Below are positions 1 through 11,010 of a stretch of DNA of 43,635 nt, piece after piece. Source of the stretch: Chara braunii (Eukaryota > Streptophyta > Charophyceae > Charales > Characeae); contig BFEA01000003.1 of the NCBI GenBank assembly GCA_003427395.1, positions 7,912,346-7,955,980 on the forward strand. The letters run 5' to 3'. The position numbers were made by a program, and so were the translations under genes. The first letter of the stretch is position 1; each line of letters starts with the position of its first letter. The notes under the pieces were generated by a model, which worked only from the letters and a program-made list of their open reading frames with translations, did no database searches and was not told where the DNA came from.

Positions 1-2555
1 CACACACACATAGCAGAAGATGAATCAGAGGGAGGGAGGAGGAAGAGAAGTGATGGAGCTCGAGGGAGACGATGAAGAAGAAGAACTCTCGTAGTCTCAC
101 GAACGTGGAGCCAGGATACTGAGCAGGGTAAAGGTGTATCCTTGGAGCTGTGATGCAGGTGGAAGACGCCTGAAGATGATCAGGAGCTATGGCACCAGGT
201 AAGTCTGCAGGAACGTCGCCCATAATCTGGCCTCCGCCCTCAACCTCCAACTTGACTACTCTGCCTACTCCTCTAACTGAAGCAGCGCTGCCGTGTAGAC
301 CTCAACCTCTAACCCTGCTTCCTGGATTGAGGCTGGCCCAGCTATATATAACGCCGGGCCTACTAGTGCTAGGCCAAAGGGAGGCAACTCCGGCGCCCAA
401 ACTGAATCCTAACCTGGTGCCCAGACCTCACTACAGTCCGAAACAGAAGGGAAAAGTCTGGTGCCAAAACTAAGGTTTGAACTGGTGCCCAAATTAAGAC
501 TGAACCTATCTGGCCTAGGAAACGGCCACTGGACCTGTATCAGTCCCAATCTGCTGGCAGATACACTCAGCCTACCGAAACTAGGCCTACAACTATCTGC
601 CCCAAGGAACCCCCACTGGACCTGACCGAACCAGCGACCGAGGCCGACCAGAAAACAGTGCTGAGGCGCTACAGGATGAAAGAACCCCCTAATCCCCTAG
701 TCAACCCCCTAACCTACTACCGGGCCCAAGGGGGCCGTGTGGTGGATACCACACTGGGACTGCGAAGGCGAACTTCAGGAAATTTTAATCAGCGACTGGA
801 TTTTGAATGGGAAGGTTGCTACAGTTGAAGACAACAGACTGTGCTAGAAGAACTGGGACCCAACGCACGATACAAGGTGGCCGCCCATGGCAGTTTAGAC
901 AGCAGACTTTCAACTGCCTTGGCTTTAACCAAGCCTGAGGGGCTTTAGAGAGATGGCAAGCTGACAGTCAATCGTCCCTTACGGGAGCAGTCCATGCTGT
1001 TCAGTGGTACTTTGGCCAAACGAACAGAGGCATGCTGTCCAATTATTGCTTGACTTGCTGGGGGAAAAGGAACCAGATTGATGCTTCCCCAAATAGCACG
1101 GACCCAGGGCCATAAGTGAAATGAGCCCGACAATTGTGAGAATCTTCCACAACAGGAACATGCAGGTAGTCAATGCACTCAAAATGGAACCAATCGCAAC
1201 GCCGAATAAGTCATGAAGCACTAAGTGATCTGATGGAATCAGCAGCGTATAACCAGAATTGAGACAAAGGTAGAGAAGAAGTACAGAGGAGGAGGATATA
1301 CGGCTCTTCAGCTCCCCCTCGTCCTTCGAGACCTTCTCCCTCCACTCGTCACCTCAGCGTGCAACTTTCCCCCTCAATACAATGATGATGGAGTCTCTCA
1401 GCAGGTGCCAGATAGGTGCGCCCAACCTCCAGCAACATGCTGTGGAGGCTGGGCCTGCCTTCCTTCAGCCTCCTGATGTGAACCGCAACTCCAATATCAC
1501 CAGTGCCAACAGGTAAGTCAAGGTAAAGCTTATCTCCACACTCTCCCCCCAATCCTCCAAAGTCCTGATCACCCACTTCCTTACCCTACCTCTACCCTAC
1601 AGCTATGGCGCTCAGGTGCCCTCCCTAGCAGGGAAGGAAGTCATACACGTGTTCATACATGCACTGCGCCCCTCAACAACTAATGTTGCATACTGGTGAA
1701 AACTTCACCAAGTATGGGCAGAACCAAAGATCAACCAATATAGGATGAGCATGTATACAGCGGAAGTCTGAGAAATGGACTGACTCACATTGACTGGACT
1801 TACCCCAAACATCACTCAACACAAGCAATTGTGAGATGGTGGGGTGTGAAGCCATACATTGACGATGCTTCAGGCCCCGTACAACCATACACATATGAAT
1901 GGTGGGAGGAGAGACGATGGCGGTGGGAGATACGGGCAGCGCCAGATGTCACCGAGATAGAATCCAGAAAGTCACCGATATGGTAGCCCAAAATGTCACC
2001 GAACAAGATCAGAATGTCATAGACATAAGTCACCAATGTCGGAGGTACAGAATCCTAATGTAACCAATGCCCGATCCGTGATCCCGCCAGGTATCACTCC
2101 CAACTATCTCCAATGTCTCGAATCCGGCAAGTATCACAGCTTCCTACCACCGAAGTCCAACCACTGACCTATGTCCAACTCGTATCAATTGTCTCCAAAC
2201 TGAAGAAGAAGACGAAATCCGAAGTCAGAAGAAGAAGAAGAAGAAGAACTCTGAGGAAGAAGAAAGAAGACTGAGGGGGGAGGCAGAGAGTCGGGGGAGA
2301 GGGCGAGTAGCCTCAGGCCTAACCTGCGTCTGCAAGATGGCGCCTTGGCTGATGCGGGAGCTGGGCTGAGCCGCTGGGAGCTATGACGCTCACCGTACTC
2401 TAGGTAAGTCTCCTAAATTGCAACGACCTTGACAAGATAACCTGCCCTACGACCGGTCTTAGGGACAACTGCGACCGGACCCTATTTTCTGTTGTCAGAG
2501 ACCCCAAACGAACCCCTCCTAGCGAAGTTGTACTGCACGACCTTACCGAAAATAG
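1..2555. other. Non-coding stretch, no gene recognised
   Basis: I see no domain, long open frame or RNA gene here. The sequence is a patchwork of proline-coding CT-rich stretches and GA-rich stretches, with short GAA runs near 70-90 and 2217-2285. The word CTGGTGCC recurs near 414, 463 and 484. Perfect 5' splice-site words AGGTAAGT occur at 197, 1511 and 2402, the first shortly after an AGCTATGGC word. It may be intron or degraded transposon sequence; nothing here decides between them. Confidence 0.5.
2217..2285. repeat. GAA-rich low-complexity run
   Basis: Imperfect GAA/GAAGA repeats followed by a G-rich purine run on the plus strand. Simple-sequence DNA with no coding support. Confidence 0.7.
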
Positions 2556-2559
2556 AAAG
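2556..2559. other. Target-site duplication AAAG, left copy
   Basis: AAAG directly precedes the TG terminus of the LTR at 2560. The same AAAG follows the LTR's other terminus at 11007-11010. A matched 4-bp duplication shows that 2560-3299 and 10378-11006 are two halves of one insertion. Confidence 0.75.
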
Positions 2560-3299
2560 TGTTACGATCCTGGTCAATTTCGAAGTATACATTCATCAGA
2601 AAGTACAATGCCGTCCGATTGCAAAAAGAAATGAATGAACTTGAGAGGAGAGAGAGGAAAAGAAGAAGAAGAAAAGTAAGAAAGAAGAAGAAGATGATGT
2701 ACTGCAGCATAGGCCAATGACAAGGCTCTTCTTCTTCGCCAACCAATCTCCTCCTCCCTTTCTCCTCCCCTCTTATTCAAACAAGAAATAACAATAGTAA
2801 TGTTGAATGGCTGAACCAGAATCAATGTTCGAATCCCACTTCTACTGCAGGCACAACATGAGGTCCACCATAGCCATGGCCACCCTTCCTCTTCCTCTAC
2901 ATGCAGGACGAGGCTATGGCGGAGCACTGAAGGCTCTACCCTCCTGTCCAAAGGACAACCCAAAGCAGCTATGTTGCCGGCCTTTTGTCCCAAGGTCAAC
3001 ACCAGGCAGCTATGCCGCTGCCCACTCAACCGCCATGCCTGATTCTGTCCCGAGCTTCCTTGATGCGGCACTACCCCAACTGGGGCCTTCCAAATGCAAC
3101 GCCTAACAAGGTGATGAAGATGGTGTCCACCATAGCCAGGTAGGTACCTCGCCTGGCTCGCCACTCTCCTCCTTGGTCCCCTTCTCCCTCCTCCTCCTAC
3201 CGGTAGAGCTCCACCATAGCCAAGGTGGAAGCTCCCAGCTTCTTCCTCCCGGCAACGCTGTAGTGGCCAACGCTACTCCAACCAGCGCTCCAGCAGCGT
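2560..3299 (-). repeat. Solo LTR of family D, distal half
   Basis: This matches 22177-22800 and 39731-40410 over hundreds of bases: the start TGTTAYRATCCTGG, the block AATGAATGAACTTGAGAGGA, the CCACCATAGCC motifs and the CCAGCGCTCCAGCAG block. Family orientation is minus, because a polypurine tract abuts the intact copy at 41162, so 2560 is the LTR's 3' end. Similarity stops at 3299, where element E begins, and resumes at 10378. No gag or pol lies between the halves, so this is a solo LTR, interrupted later. Open frames here on either strand are not genes. Confidence 0.8.
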
Positions 3300-4013
3300 T
3301 GTCGAGCGCATCGGTCCGACACCGCACAAAACGGGGTGGGACCCTCCCGGCCGCGTCACGCAGGAGTCGGTCTTATCCTCGTCACGAATACATAATGAAA
3401 CTTCCGCAAGCCGCTCTGGCTGAGTGCGCCAGCCATACCTCTCGCGAGCCCCTACGACAGAATATGGCCTACGCGAGGCACGATTTACCTCCACCTTACG
3501 GGAGTTGTCACCTCCCTTCGGTGGGCGTATCCCCGCTGAGCTGCCAGTCCACAATACGAAAGCTAATCAGGTGCAATCGCAAAGGTGGACCGGCCGAGGG
3601 CGTTTCTTGTACGTTGTAGCATAGGGGGTACGCGCGGTATTACGCCTCTATCGGACCCGCACGCGAACCGACATCTTGGGGGGGCTGAGGTCTCAAGCGC
3701 GACTCGTCGCCGGTTGACTAGGACGCATCCCACACTCCACGCGCATAAAAATAAAAACACGCACACACACATATACACGAAAGAACACAGAACAAACAAC
3801 ACGACAACACTCATAATCCCTTAGTAGTCATCCCATAACAGTCCGATGCGGAAATCAGATAGACGTCATGCGCGAGACTTAGTATAAAACCGCGCGGATG
3901 CAGGGCTAACTCATATCGACTAGCAATGCATGAATACGCAAGCAGTCGCAATGATGGCGTACTATGTAGTGCCAATAATCAAGCGGTCCCTCGTGGATCC
4001 GAGTACCGCTTAT

Positions 4014-4202
4014 GACACTCAAGTGTCAGACTCGAAGTATCGTGAAGGTTTACCCCTTCACGATATTGCACGGTTGAAGGAATAGTCGTGCGGCCTCCGT
4101 GGCACTTCCGGCCTTTAGGTTGAGTGTCCCGGTAGGCAGGGCAAATAGACTCTGCCCGAGGGGTAATCCCTTCCATGCAGAGTCTAGGACATGGGATGTC
4201 CT
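4014..4202. other. Cluster of four perfect hairpins
   Basis: Four inverted repeats lie within 190 bp: GACACT/AGTGTC at 4014-4027; an 11-bp stem TATCGTGAAGG/CCTTCACGATA at 4038-4048 and 4055-4065 with a 6-base loop; AGACTCTGC/GCAGAGTCT at 4147-4155 and 4177-4185; and AGGACAT/ATGTCCT at 4186-4202. They may form a structured RNA or cruciform part of element E. No RNA family is recognised. Confidence 0.6.
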
Positions 4203-4362
4203 GGACAAGGACCTCGAATCCAGGCCCAGGACCAACGTCCGACTAAGAAATCTTTAAGAAACATATTCCCTTTCTCGATCCCAACCCCAATTAAACCCTT
4301 AAGCGTGGGCCCTCTCAGGCCACGCGAACATCCAACATAGATACATACATATATATATTTGA

Positions 4363-4364
<2 letters not shown>

Positions 4365-4396
<32 letters not shown>
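4365..4396. repeat. (AT)n microsatellite
   Basis: An uninterrupted AT dinucleotide tract, preceded by a shorter ATATATAT run near 4350. Confidence 0.95.
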
Positions 4397-4400
<4 letters not shown>

Positions 4401-5094
4401 AGGGAGGTGAGTATGTGACGATCACTTCTCACAATCACAGTGGGACTCCTCACAGCCATATATATATGTATGATCGTAAACAGTCAAATCCAACATCCGA
4501 ACCACAAAACATACCTGCAATCACATCAAAGAGTCAACCAGAGGTCCACGAACTACACGGAGTAAACTTCAATCAATCTCTATACTCATACCCCTCGCTT
4601 TAGCCATGCAAGCCCCAACCCTTGTCCAACCGACCATAATTAAATACTCAATACCTTTGTTAAATGACCATTCAATAAAAGTCCGGGTGAAAACCTTAAT
4701 AAAACATTAAAAAAATCACCGAGGCTAAACCCTTTTTAGATTGAGTATTGAGGATGCGTTGGAGTTGAGTCGTAGACCGACGAATCGGCAACCGACCTGT
4801 TATCAGTTATAACAGAAGGTGATCCTTGTAGGATTAAGCTGAATCTAGTCCTGATTTTGAATCAAACATTCAAGACGACCTGTAACACAAGACATGTCAA
4901 TCCCAAGCTAAATTTATAAGTCCAAATCGAAAGTAATCTCCATATCACGCTTTTACCAAGAACCATTTTACTTAACTAATCCTGAGTCTACCTCTAAGCC
5001 AGTGTCTAATAAAAAGGTAGACCCCCCTGCCATAATCTTCTTTGTATAGAGTGGATTGGAAGACCTGCCACCTGTCAAAAATATAATCTAACTC

Positions 5095-5640
5095 CTCTAA
5101 ACTAGGAAAATTTCGGCAGCGCTTCCCGTAGGGAACTGCCTTTCCAAAATTTATAATAACTCATATATGAAAACAAAATTCAAACTCTAATTCCGAAAAG
5201 CCAAATTTTGTCTAACTCCCTGAATTAGTACAAATTTGGGCAGCATCTCCTTTTGGAAAGGTAAACTTCCCTGATTTATACTAAGTCATATATGAACCCA
5301 GAAACAAGATTTGAGTTCAACTAAGACAAAATTTAACTAACTCCTTAGATTTGTAGAAATTTTGGCAACGCTTCCCGTAAAGAAAGTGTTATTCCTAGAT
5401 TTAGACAAAGCTAAGGCCAGAATAAAAATGACTTCAACTTCTCAAGGTCTAATTTTGTGTAACTCCCTGAATTAGCAAAAATTTGGGCAGCACACCGTTT
5501 AGAGAAGGAGGTTTTTCATATTTTTACTAAGCCAAAAGTCAGAAAAGTTGGACCCTGAAAAAGACAAAGTCTGACCAACTCCTTGGTTTTGTAGAAATTT
5601 TGGCAGCGCTTCCCGTAGAGAAAGTGGCTTACCAAGATTT
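5095..5640. repeat. Five-unit tandem array with alternating unit types
   Basis: Units of about 116-124 bp are anchored at 5115, 5239, 5363, 5485 and 5600. Units 1, 3 and 5 carry a GCAGCGCTTCCCGTA-like core. Units 2 and 4 carry CTCCCTGAATTAG followed by a GGGCAGCA core. The real repeat is therefore a dimer of about 240 bp. Tandem subrepeats are known in the untranslated 3' parts of some plant gypsy elements (Ogre/Tat); whether this is related is unproven. Copies are diverged, and no coding frame runs through them. Confidence 0.75.
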
Positions 5641-5940
5641 ATACAAGACCAAGTATAATAAAAGATTTCAAAAAATGCAGAACTTGACCTAAGTAAAAAA
5701 ACTTAGCCTAGAAAATGTAGGAATTGAAACTAACTCCTGTGGCTCTAGCACGTGGTGAGCAACTAAAACAACTACCTATTAACTGAAACTCAGACTAAGT
5801 AGTAATCGCTCTCAGTCACATGCATGCCAAACCACAAAGGTAAGTACTCTCATCATCACAAAGTCAATTTATCAAACAATATTCCATGGTCTCTCAATGA
5901 TTCATCCCTTTATACCCAACTTACATAGGGCATAAAGCTA

Positions 5941-6440
5941 GACCACCCAAACTTATGGAACATGTCTAGCTCAACCATGAAGTATACACAAACACAGGGC
6001 ACAACAACTTTTCTCTTCTTTGGGCATGTGACTAGGCCACCCTAGTCGCCCTGAACTGTTTAAGTATCCCAACTTTATATAATTATCTACACTTAGTCTT
6101 TCGAGATAACATATAACTGAACCGATCATCTTTAGCTCAAGATTCAGTCTGCCCCTTCGTACCACAAATTTACTCTTAATTAATACTCTCTTTAGTTTGT
6201 GATAAGCTATAGTCAGACCACCCAAACTTATGGAACATTGTTTGACTAGCCTGTTCATAAATAAAATAGTAGTAAGGTATAGCCAAGTTATAACCTTCTG
6301 GTTCCAGCACGGTCCCTGAAAAGTCATTCATATTCAACCCTCACAAGTCAGAGCAACCAGACCACCCAAACTTATGGAACATGTCCGGTTCTCCAGGCAA
6401 TTCAAAATAAACATAGCACTGGGCCTCCCCAAACTTATGG
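5941..6440. repeat. Dispersed 17-mer repeated four times
   Basis: CCACCCAAACTTATGGA or a near copy occurs around 5943, 6217, 6361 and 6424, usually extended to a 24-bp match ending in ACATGT. Spacing is irregular, so it is not a simple tandem repeat. On the minus strand the word would read SISLGG in several short frames, but these frames are otherwise unrelated and I do not call a gene. The interval 6440-7290 holds nothing recognisable. Confidence 0.6.
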
Positions 6441-7297
6441 AGATTTGCCCAGCCTTTGGTTGACCCAGCCAGACACAAGCAATACAACCTTTCTCACATT
6501 CTTCCCCCAGATGCAGTCCCACAATCTGCTTTCAATCAAGCAATAAAACTGAAACTGATATTGCACATACATTCCTTTACTTAGTCTGGTTTGTGTCCTC
6601 AAGTCAAACTCAAAGTCAAAGTATGGGTGCAAGCAGTATACTCAGTCAAACATAACAAGGAATACAAATAATGGGTTATAGTTGGGTTTATAAAAGGAGA
6701 TGAAAGGTTACCTCTCAATTCCCTGCCTCCATAACTCCTCCTGAGTTTCGGCAGAGCTCCCGCAATCGGTGGGCAGACTCCCCACAAAGTCTTGTTGCGG
6801 TCCTACGGGTTGCAATCCCGCCTGCCGCCTTCCTCTCAGAACAGGATTAGACTTAAGAGTAAGAAGGGCAGAAGTAAGGGGTTTCAGACGCTCGAGATAC
6901 AAGAGAGGGACTGACTCAACTTTCAGGAGAGGGCCTTGATACCTTCAAGCGCCCGAGAGCCTCGCAATGATGGCCAAAATGCGCAGCAAACTTGGTCAAA
7001 CCGAAGTCAAATAGTCAACTGTTGACCCTCTGGCGCCCCTCCAAATCGAACAAATATAAGCAACATACCTACTATCAAGTAAATCTACATTCTCCACAAC
7101 TGTTCGCTGCGCCTGCACAATAGACTGAGTAACACATTAGCACGTCCGTATCTCTGCAGATCACGGTATCAACCCCACGCACTACCATGCCACGACCAGT
7201 AGAATGTACCGCTAGCCACTGTCAAACACAGCGACAAAACATGGTGCCACAATGATGTTAAGTCAAGTCCTGAATGACAGCGCGCGGTTACCTATAG

Positions 7298-7645
7298 CAG
7301 TCTGTGCACGATAAAAAAGGACTAGTAACAATAGTCTGTGCACAATCAAACAACATAGCATCAACAATTTTGTGCACAATCGAAAGAAGCAGCAGCAACA
7401 AGTTGTGCATAGTCAAAAGAAGCAGCAGCAACAGGTTGTGCACAATCAACAGGAACACTAGCAGTTAGTACACAGCCGAAAGAAGCAGCGGCAACAGTTT
7501 GTGCACAGTTAACAAAACCAGCAGCAGTTAGTACACAGCCGAAAGAAGCAGCAGCAGTTTGTGCACAGTCAACAGAAACAGCAGCAACAGTTTGTGCACA
7601 GTCAACAGAAACAGCAGCAGTTTGTGCATAGTCTGTCCATGCTGC
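7298..7645. repeat. Minisatellite with 30- and 33-bp units
   Basis: About ten units follow the pattern GTTTGTGCACAGTCAACAGA plus AGCAGCA(ACA). Adjacent unit starts are mostly 30 or 33 bp apart, differing by one ACA or GCA triplet. Both strands stay open through part of it (Gln-rich on plus, Ala/Cys-rich on minus), an expected result of 3-bp-multiple units. No flanking coding signal supports a protein. Confidence 0.8.
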
Positions 7646-7649
7646 TAAA

Positions 7650-9990
7650 TGCAGTACTTCGTCGAATAGCTGGGAGGGAGGGGACACCACTAGATGGCAG
7701 GATAATCGTAGATTGGCGCAGTGATGGCCTCATCGAGAGGGGTGGCCACAGTGTGAGCACAGTTGCTCTTAGCACTCCAACACCGGCAACCCACCGGATC
7801 CTAACAGTTGTAGCCGCCCGCTCGCCTTACCCCCATTGTCCACCTCCTTCACATGCTAATAGGTAAGTAATCAAGCCCCGCTGTCACTCCTCTGTTACCT
7901 CAGTCTGTAGCGAAGGCACCGACCAACGGGTAAGTCCCCAACCTCACGGCTGGCCATTTGCCACTTCGACTGACCGGTCGAGCAGAATCGATACGAGCTT
8001 ACTCCAAAAACACGGAAACACGCCGCTCCTAACCCGTGGCTCGTCCTTCACTTCTTCCGCACAACGGGCCAGCCAACAAACTTATCGGCAGGTGAGTCCC
8101 CACTCCCTTCGACCCCCTTCTACGCAGCCCGCGAATGGACTCTCCTCTAGATCCTAGGTAGGTGCGTCGCCTCGCTCACTACAACCGCTCCGACGTGCAG
8201 GCTGAGCAAACTGGCGACCCCGACTGCCAGTACTCCGTGCAGCTAGTGTGACAGGCAGAGCTCGAACAACGGGCTTCAATCGCAAACGCAAGTACTAAGG
8301 TACCCACACCGAAGTCACGCAACCAACGAGGATGAAGCTTCTGCTAAAATACGAACAGATACATCGCCTTGATTAAAACGCTCTGCCTCCTCTACGTTGC
8401 CCCGCACATTCTTACAAGGTAGGTAAGTTCTACCGTCCTTTCACTTCGTCTTCGTCCCGCGTGGCCTGCTCTCCGGAGTCGTGTATTTAGTCGACATTAA
8501 GTCCAGATTCATACGGAGATTTGGTCTGAGCCATTACTCCCGCGCGCAACCCCAACACCTTGCGCCACAAACACCACTTCCTCATACTTACACCCCCTTC
8601 CATCAATCGTTTCACCTGACTCAAAAGCCCCTATCTACTATCCGTCCTTGCCCACTTTCATCGATACCTAGGCAAATCATACCCTCTTCACTCCTCCATA
8701 TCCTTGTCCGCTTGCAATGCCGCGCAACTCATCTTTTACCGGCCTCTAAACTCAAAACTAAGCTTACCATTGCGTTCGCTCATGGCTAAAACCTCTAGAA
8801 TGACCCCTTCCTCGCTCGATTCCGTAAAGAAACGAGGGAGATACCCTTCTTTTGTTTTCTTCCCAAACTCGCTTCTGAGAACCACCACGCAGTCTATTCT
8901 CTCTTGACCTCCCGCTTCACTATTCTAACCCCCAATCTACCCTCATCAATAGATTCGGCTAGCCTTATAACCTCTACTTCGCATCTTCCCTTGTCAAAAA
9001 CTATGGAGTATCGCTTGCGCCTTCCCTTCCTGACTGCATCTCGACTCACCAACCCGCCATCACCACTCCTGTTTACCTGTGAATGCACCTGGCGCAGAAC
9101 GGCGCCCAGGTACCCCTACCTTTAGCTGCCTGTGCCCGACCTCCGCCTTCGCCTTTCCTCACTTCTACCTATCTCTTTCACTCGCTAGCGCTCCGCCCTT
9201 CCAGTTGCTTCTCCCTGTCTCCTCTCTCCGCCTTGTCTTCCCGAGGTCAGCGTTGTGCCCGATTATGCCTGTTTCCTCAACATCACCAGAGCATTCCGAC
9301 AACGCAGCTCGGTGTACTGGACGGGCCGATTAGTCCGAGAGGACTTCAGACGGAACTAGGTACTAGACGATTCGATTAATCTTTCGCCCTTCACACCGAA
9401 TCCGAAAAATGACTTGCTCAGCAGTACCACGCCTCCCTACAATGTCATCCGCCTTTTCGCTGTGCCACTCCCTGGCCCTCACAGTGCTATTCCTCGGCCT
9501 CCATGGGGCTAGTCGGGCCTTCTGCAAGCCCGTAGCGCGGCTTTTGGTGCAGATCTTGGATGGCAGTAACAAATTTTCGAGGTAGGGACTTCGCGGCCCG
9601 TCGTGGGAATGGCTCTACAAGGCTGGCCACTACATTCTGCCTACTGTCCCTACTGCTGTGCCCTGCCCTGCCCAAGTCCCAGTGGGTATATCCACACTCA
9701 AACCTCGCCCGACATATCATGGGCGACAGGCCGGACACCCGCAACGGACTCGCGCTGTCTAGGTCCCTTCCACCTCGTGGGCCAGTCACCCATGCTCGCA
9801 TGCACGTCAGACTCTTTGGTTCGGGCTTTCCAAGCTGCAAGGTCAAGAAATCCTGTCAACCCTCTTCGAGCTACTTCGATACCCTCACGTCGTCGCCGCT
9901 CGACCTTGATCCCTGAATCTCCCCGTTGAAAGTCTGATACCATGACCAATAGTGCTAGGCCCAAAGCTCGGCCTAGTTATGACGGACACT
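7650..9990. other. C-rich part of element E without a recognised gene
   Basis: Several open frames of 60-120 codons exist on both strands, but all are low-complexity Pro/Ser/Arg-rich, overlap each other and show no motif. Donor-like words AGGTAAGT, GGGTAAGT, AGGTGAGT and AGGTAGGT cluster at 7861, 7928, 8090, 8156 and 8417. I see no matching acceptor or exon structure. Confidence 0.5.
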
Positions 9991-10340
9991 TTACTTAAAC
10001 AAGTAGCGCGCAACGCGCGGACCTATCAAGATATTTCGAAGTCACATCGTTGTCACTGCCACCCTCCGCACGTATGCACAAGTCATAGGCAAGCGCGTTA
10101 ATCAGACGAGACATAATCTTATTAATCCTAGTCTGATCAGGAAAAGATCTGGCCGACGATCACGCCGGTTCTTCAATCACCAATAAATAAAAATCACGCG
10201 CGCCTCAAGCATGCACGCCCACACCCTCTCTACTTTAGTCAACCATCTAGTCAACATAAATCACAGACGCGGTCGCGCCCTCGCGTGCAATACTTAAATT
10301 CTTAAACCAAACTTATTTCCTGTCATTTGCAAAAACTGGG

Positions 10341-10366
10341 GCGGATACCCTTGTAAGGGTATTCGC
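10341..10366. other. Near-perfect palindrome at the end of element E
   Basis: ATACCCTT and AAGGGTAT are separated by GT, and the arms extend to GCGG/TCGC. It lies 7 bp inside the element's CGACA end, where a terminal hairpin could matter for mobility. Confidence 0.65.
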
Positions 10367-10373
10367 ACCGACA

Positions 10374-11006
10374 GCGTGTCGCCAAACTTCACACTGAAGA
10401 ATGAGGCCGGGCTCTTCCCTCGGCCTCTTGATATAGCGGCCTACTTGGCTCCTGGGCGGTGACTTCCAGGCCGCTCGGCCTCCCAAGCAACCGGTACCTC
10501 CTCCCTTTCGGAGGGAAACATCATTGCAGACTCTGATATTGCCTGTACAGGCTCTAGACTTAGACTAGATGGACTGGTACCGGCCTAGACCTAGCCTACC
10601 GCTACTGGGCCTCTAAAAATGCCAACTTTGTCTTCTCTTGCTCGGCCTCGAGTACCCGGCACATCTACTGCTACTGGGTGCGGTACCGGTCTACCTGCTA
10701 CTTGAGTGTTTTTCTGCTGCTCTAAGCATCGCGGGCCCCTGGCTCCGCTGCTTGAGTGTTTTCCCTGCTGCAACCCTTAATGCCACGGCCACAGGTAAGT
10801 ACCGGCCCTACGGGCCTGCCAAACAAGCAAGTACCCTTGCGGGTCACACACACACTCATACCGACAAGCACACAGGTCACAAGCCCGCACACACACAGAC
10901 TGAGAAAACTCAGCAGAATGCAGGAATCTCAGCAAGGCATCCATTCCATCGACAAAACTCCAAAAATCAGCAGTGTTCTCAGTCTGTGTTATGGCGGGTC
11001 ATTACA
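10374..11006 (-). repeat. Solo LTR of family D, proximal half
   Basis: This continues the LTR interrupted at 3299, after the second GCGT copy. It matches 22800-23092 and 40550-41161, including TGGACTGGTACCGGCC, the CTCGGCCT block, the repeated CTTGAGTGTTTT words and the CACGGCCACAGGTAAGTA block. The end, ATTACA at 11006, corresponds to TTTACA at 41161, so in the minus orientation the LTR starts TGTAATGACC. The AAAG duplication follows at 11007-11010. Confidence 0.8.
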
Positions 11007-11010
11007 AAAG

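Larger units (their letters stand above)
3300..10373. mobile_element. Element E, 7.07-kb insertion nested in the solo LTR
   Basis: The solo LTR is interrupted exactly here. GCGT stands on both sides (3296-3299 and 10374-10377), and removing one copy restores the order seen in the other family D LTRs. The insert begins TGTCG and ends CGACA, so its ends are short inverted repeats of the TG...CA kind. I find no long direct repeats at its ends and no transposase, gag or pol domain inside, so the class is open: a non-autonomous retroelement whose LTRs I cannot see, a DNA element, or a composite. Inside are a hairpin cluster, an (AT)n tract, a dimeric tandem array, a dispersed 17-mer and a 30/33-bp minisatellite. 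The 7.65-9.96 kb part is C-rich with several splice-donor-like words and no supported gene. Confidence 0.65.

Noticed and set aside
2574-3164. 196-codon minus-strand open frame
   Set aside because: It lies wholly in the LTR family D, is not open in the other copies in the same way, and has no domain.
3300-3673. A short LTR of element E ending GAACCGACA at about 3673
   Set aside because: The end resembles the right end of E, but the 370 bp before it do not match 10000-10373.
7298-7645. CRISPR-like spaced repeats
   Set aside because: Units are contiguous with no unique spacers, in a eukaryotic context; it is a minisatellite.
8481-9964. Overlapping 60-120-codon frames in element E
   Set aside because: Low-complexity Pro/Ser/Arg composition on both strands, no motif, no codon preference that stands out.
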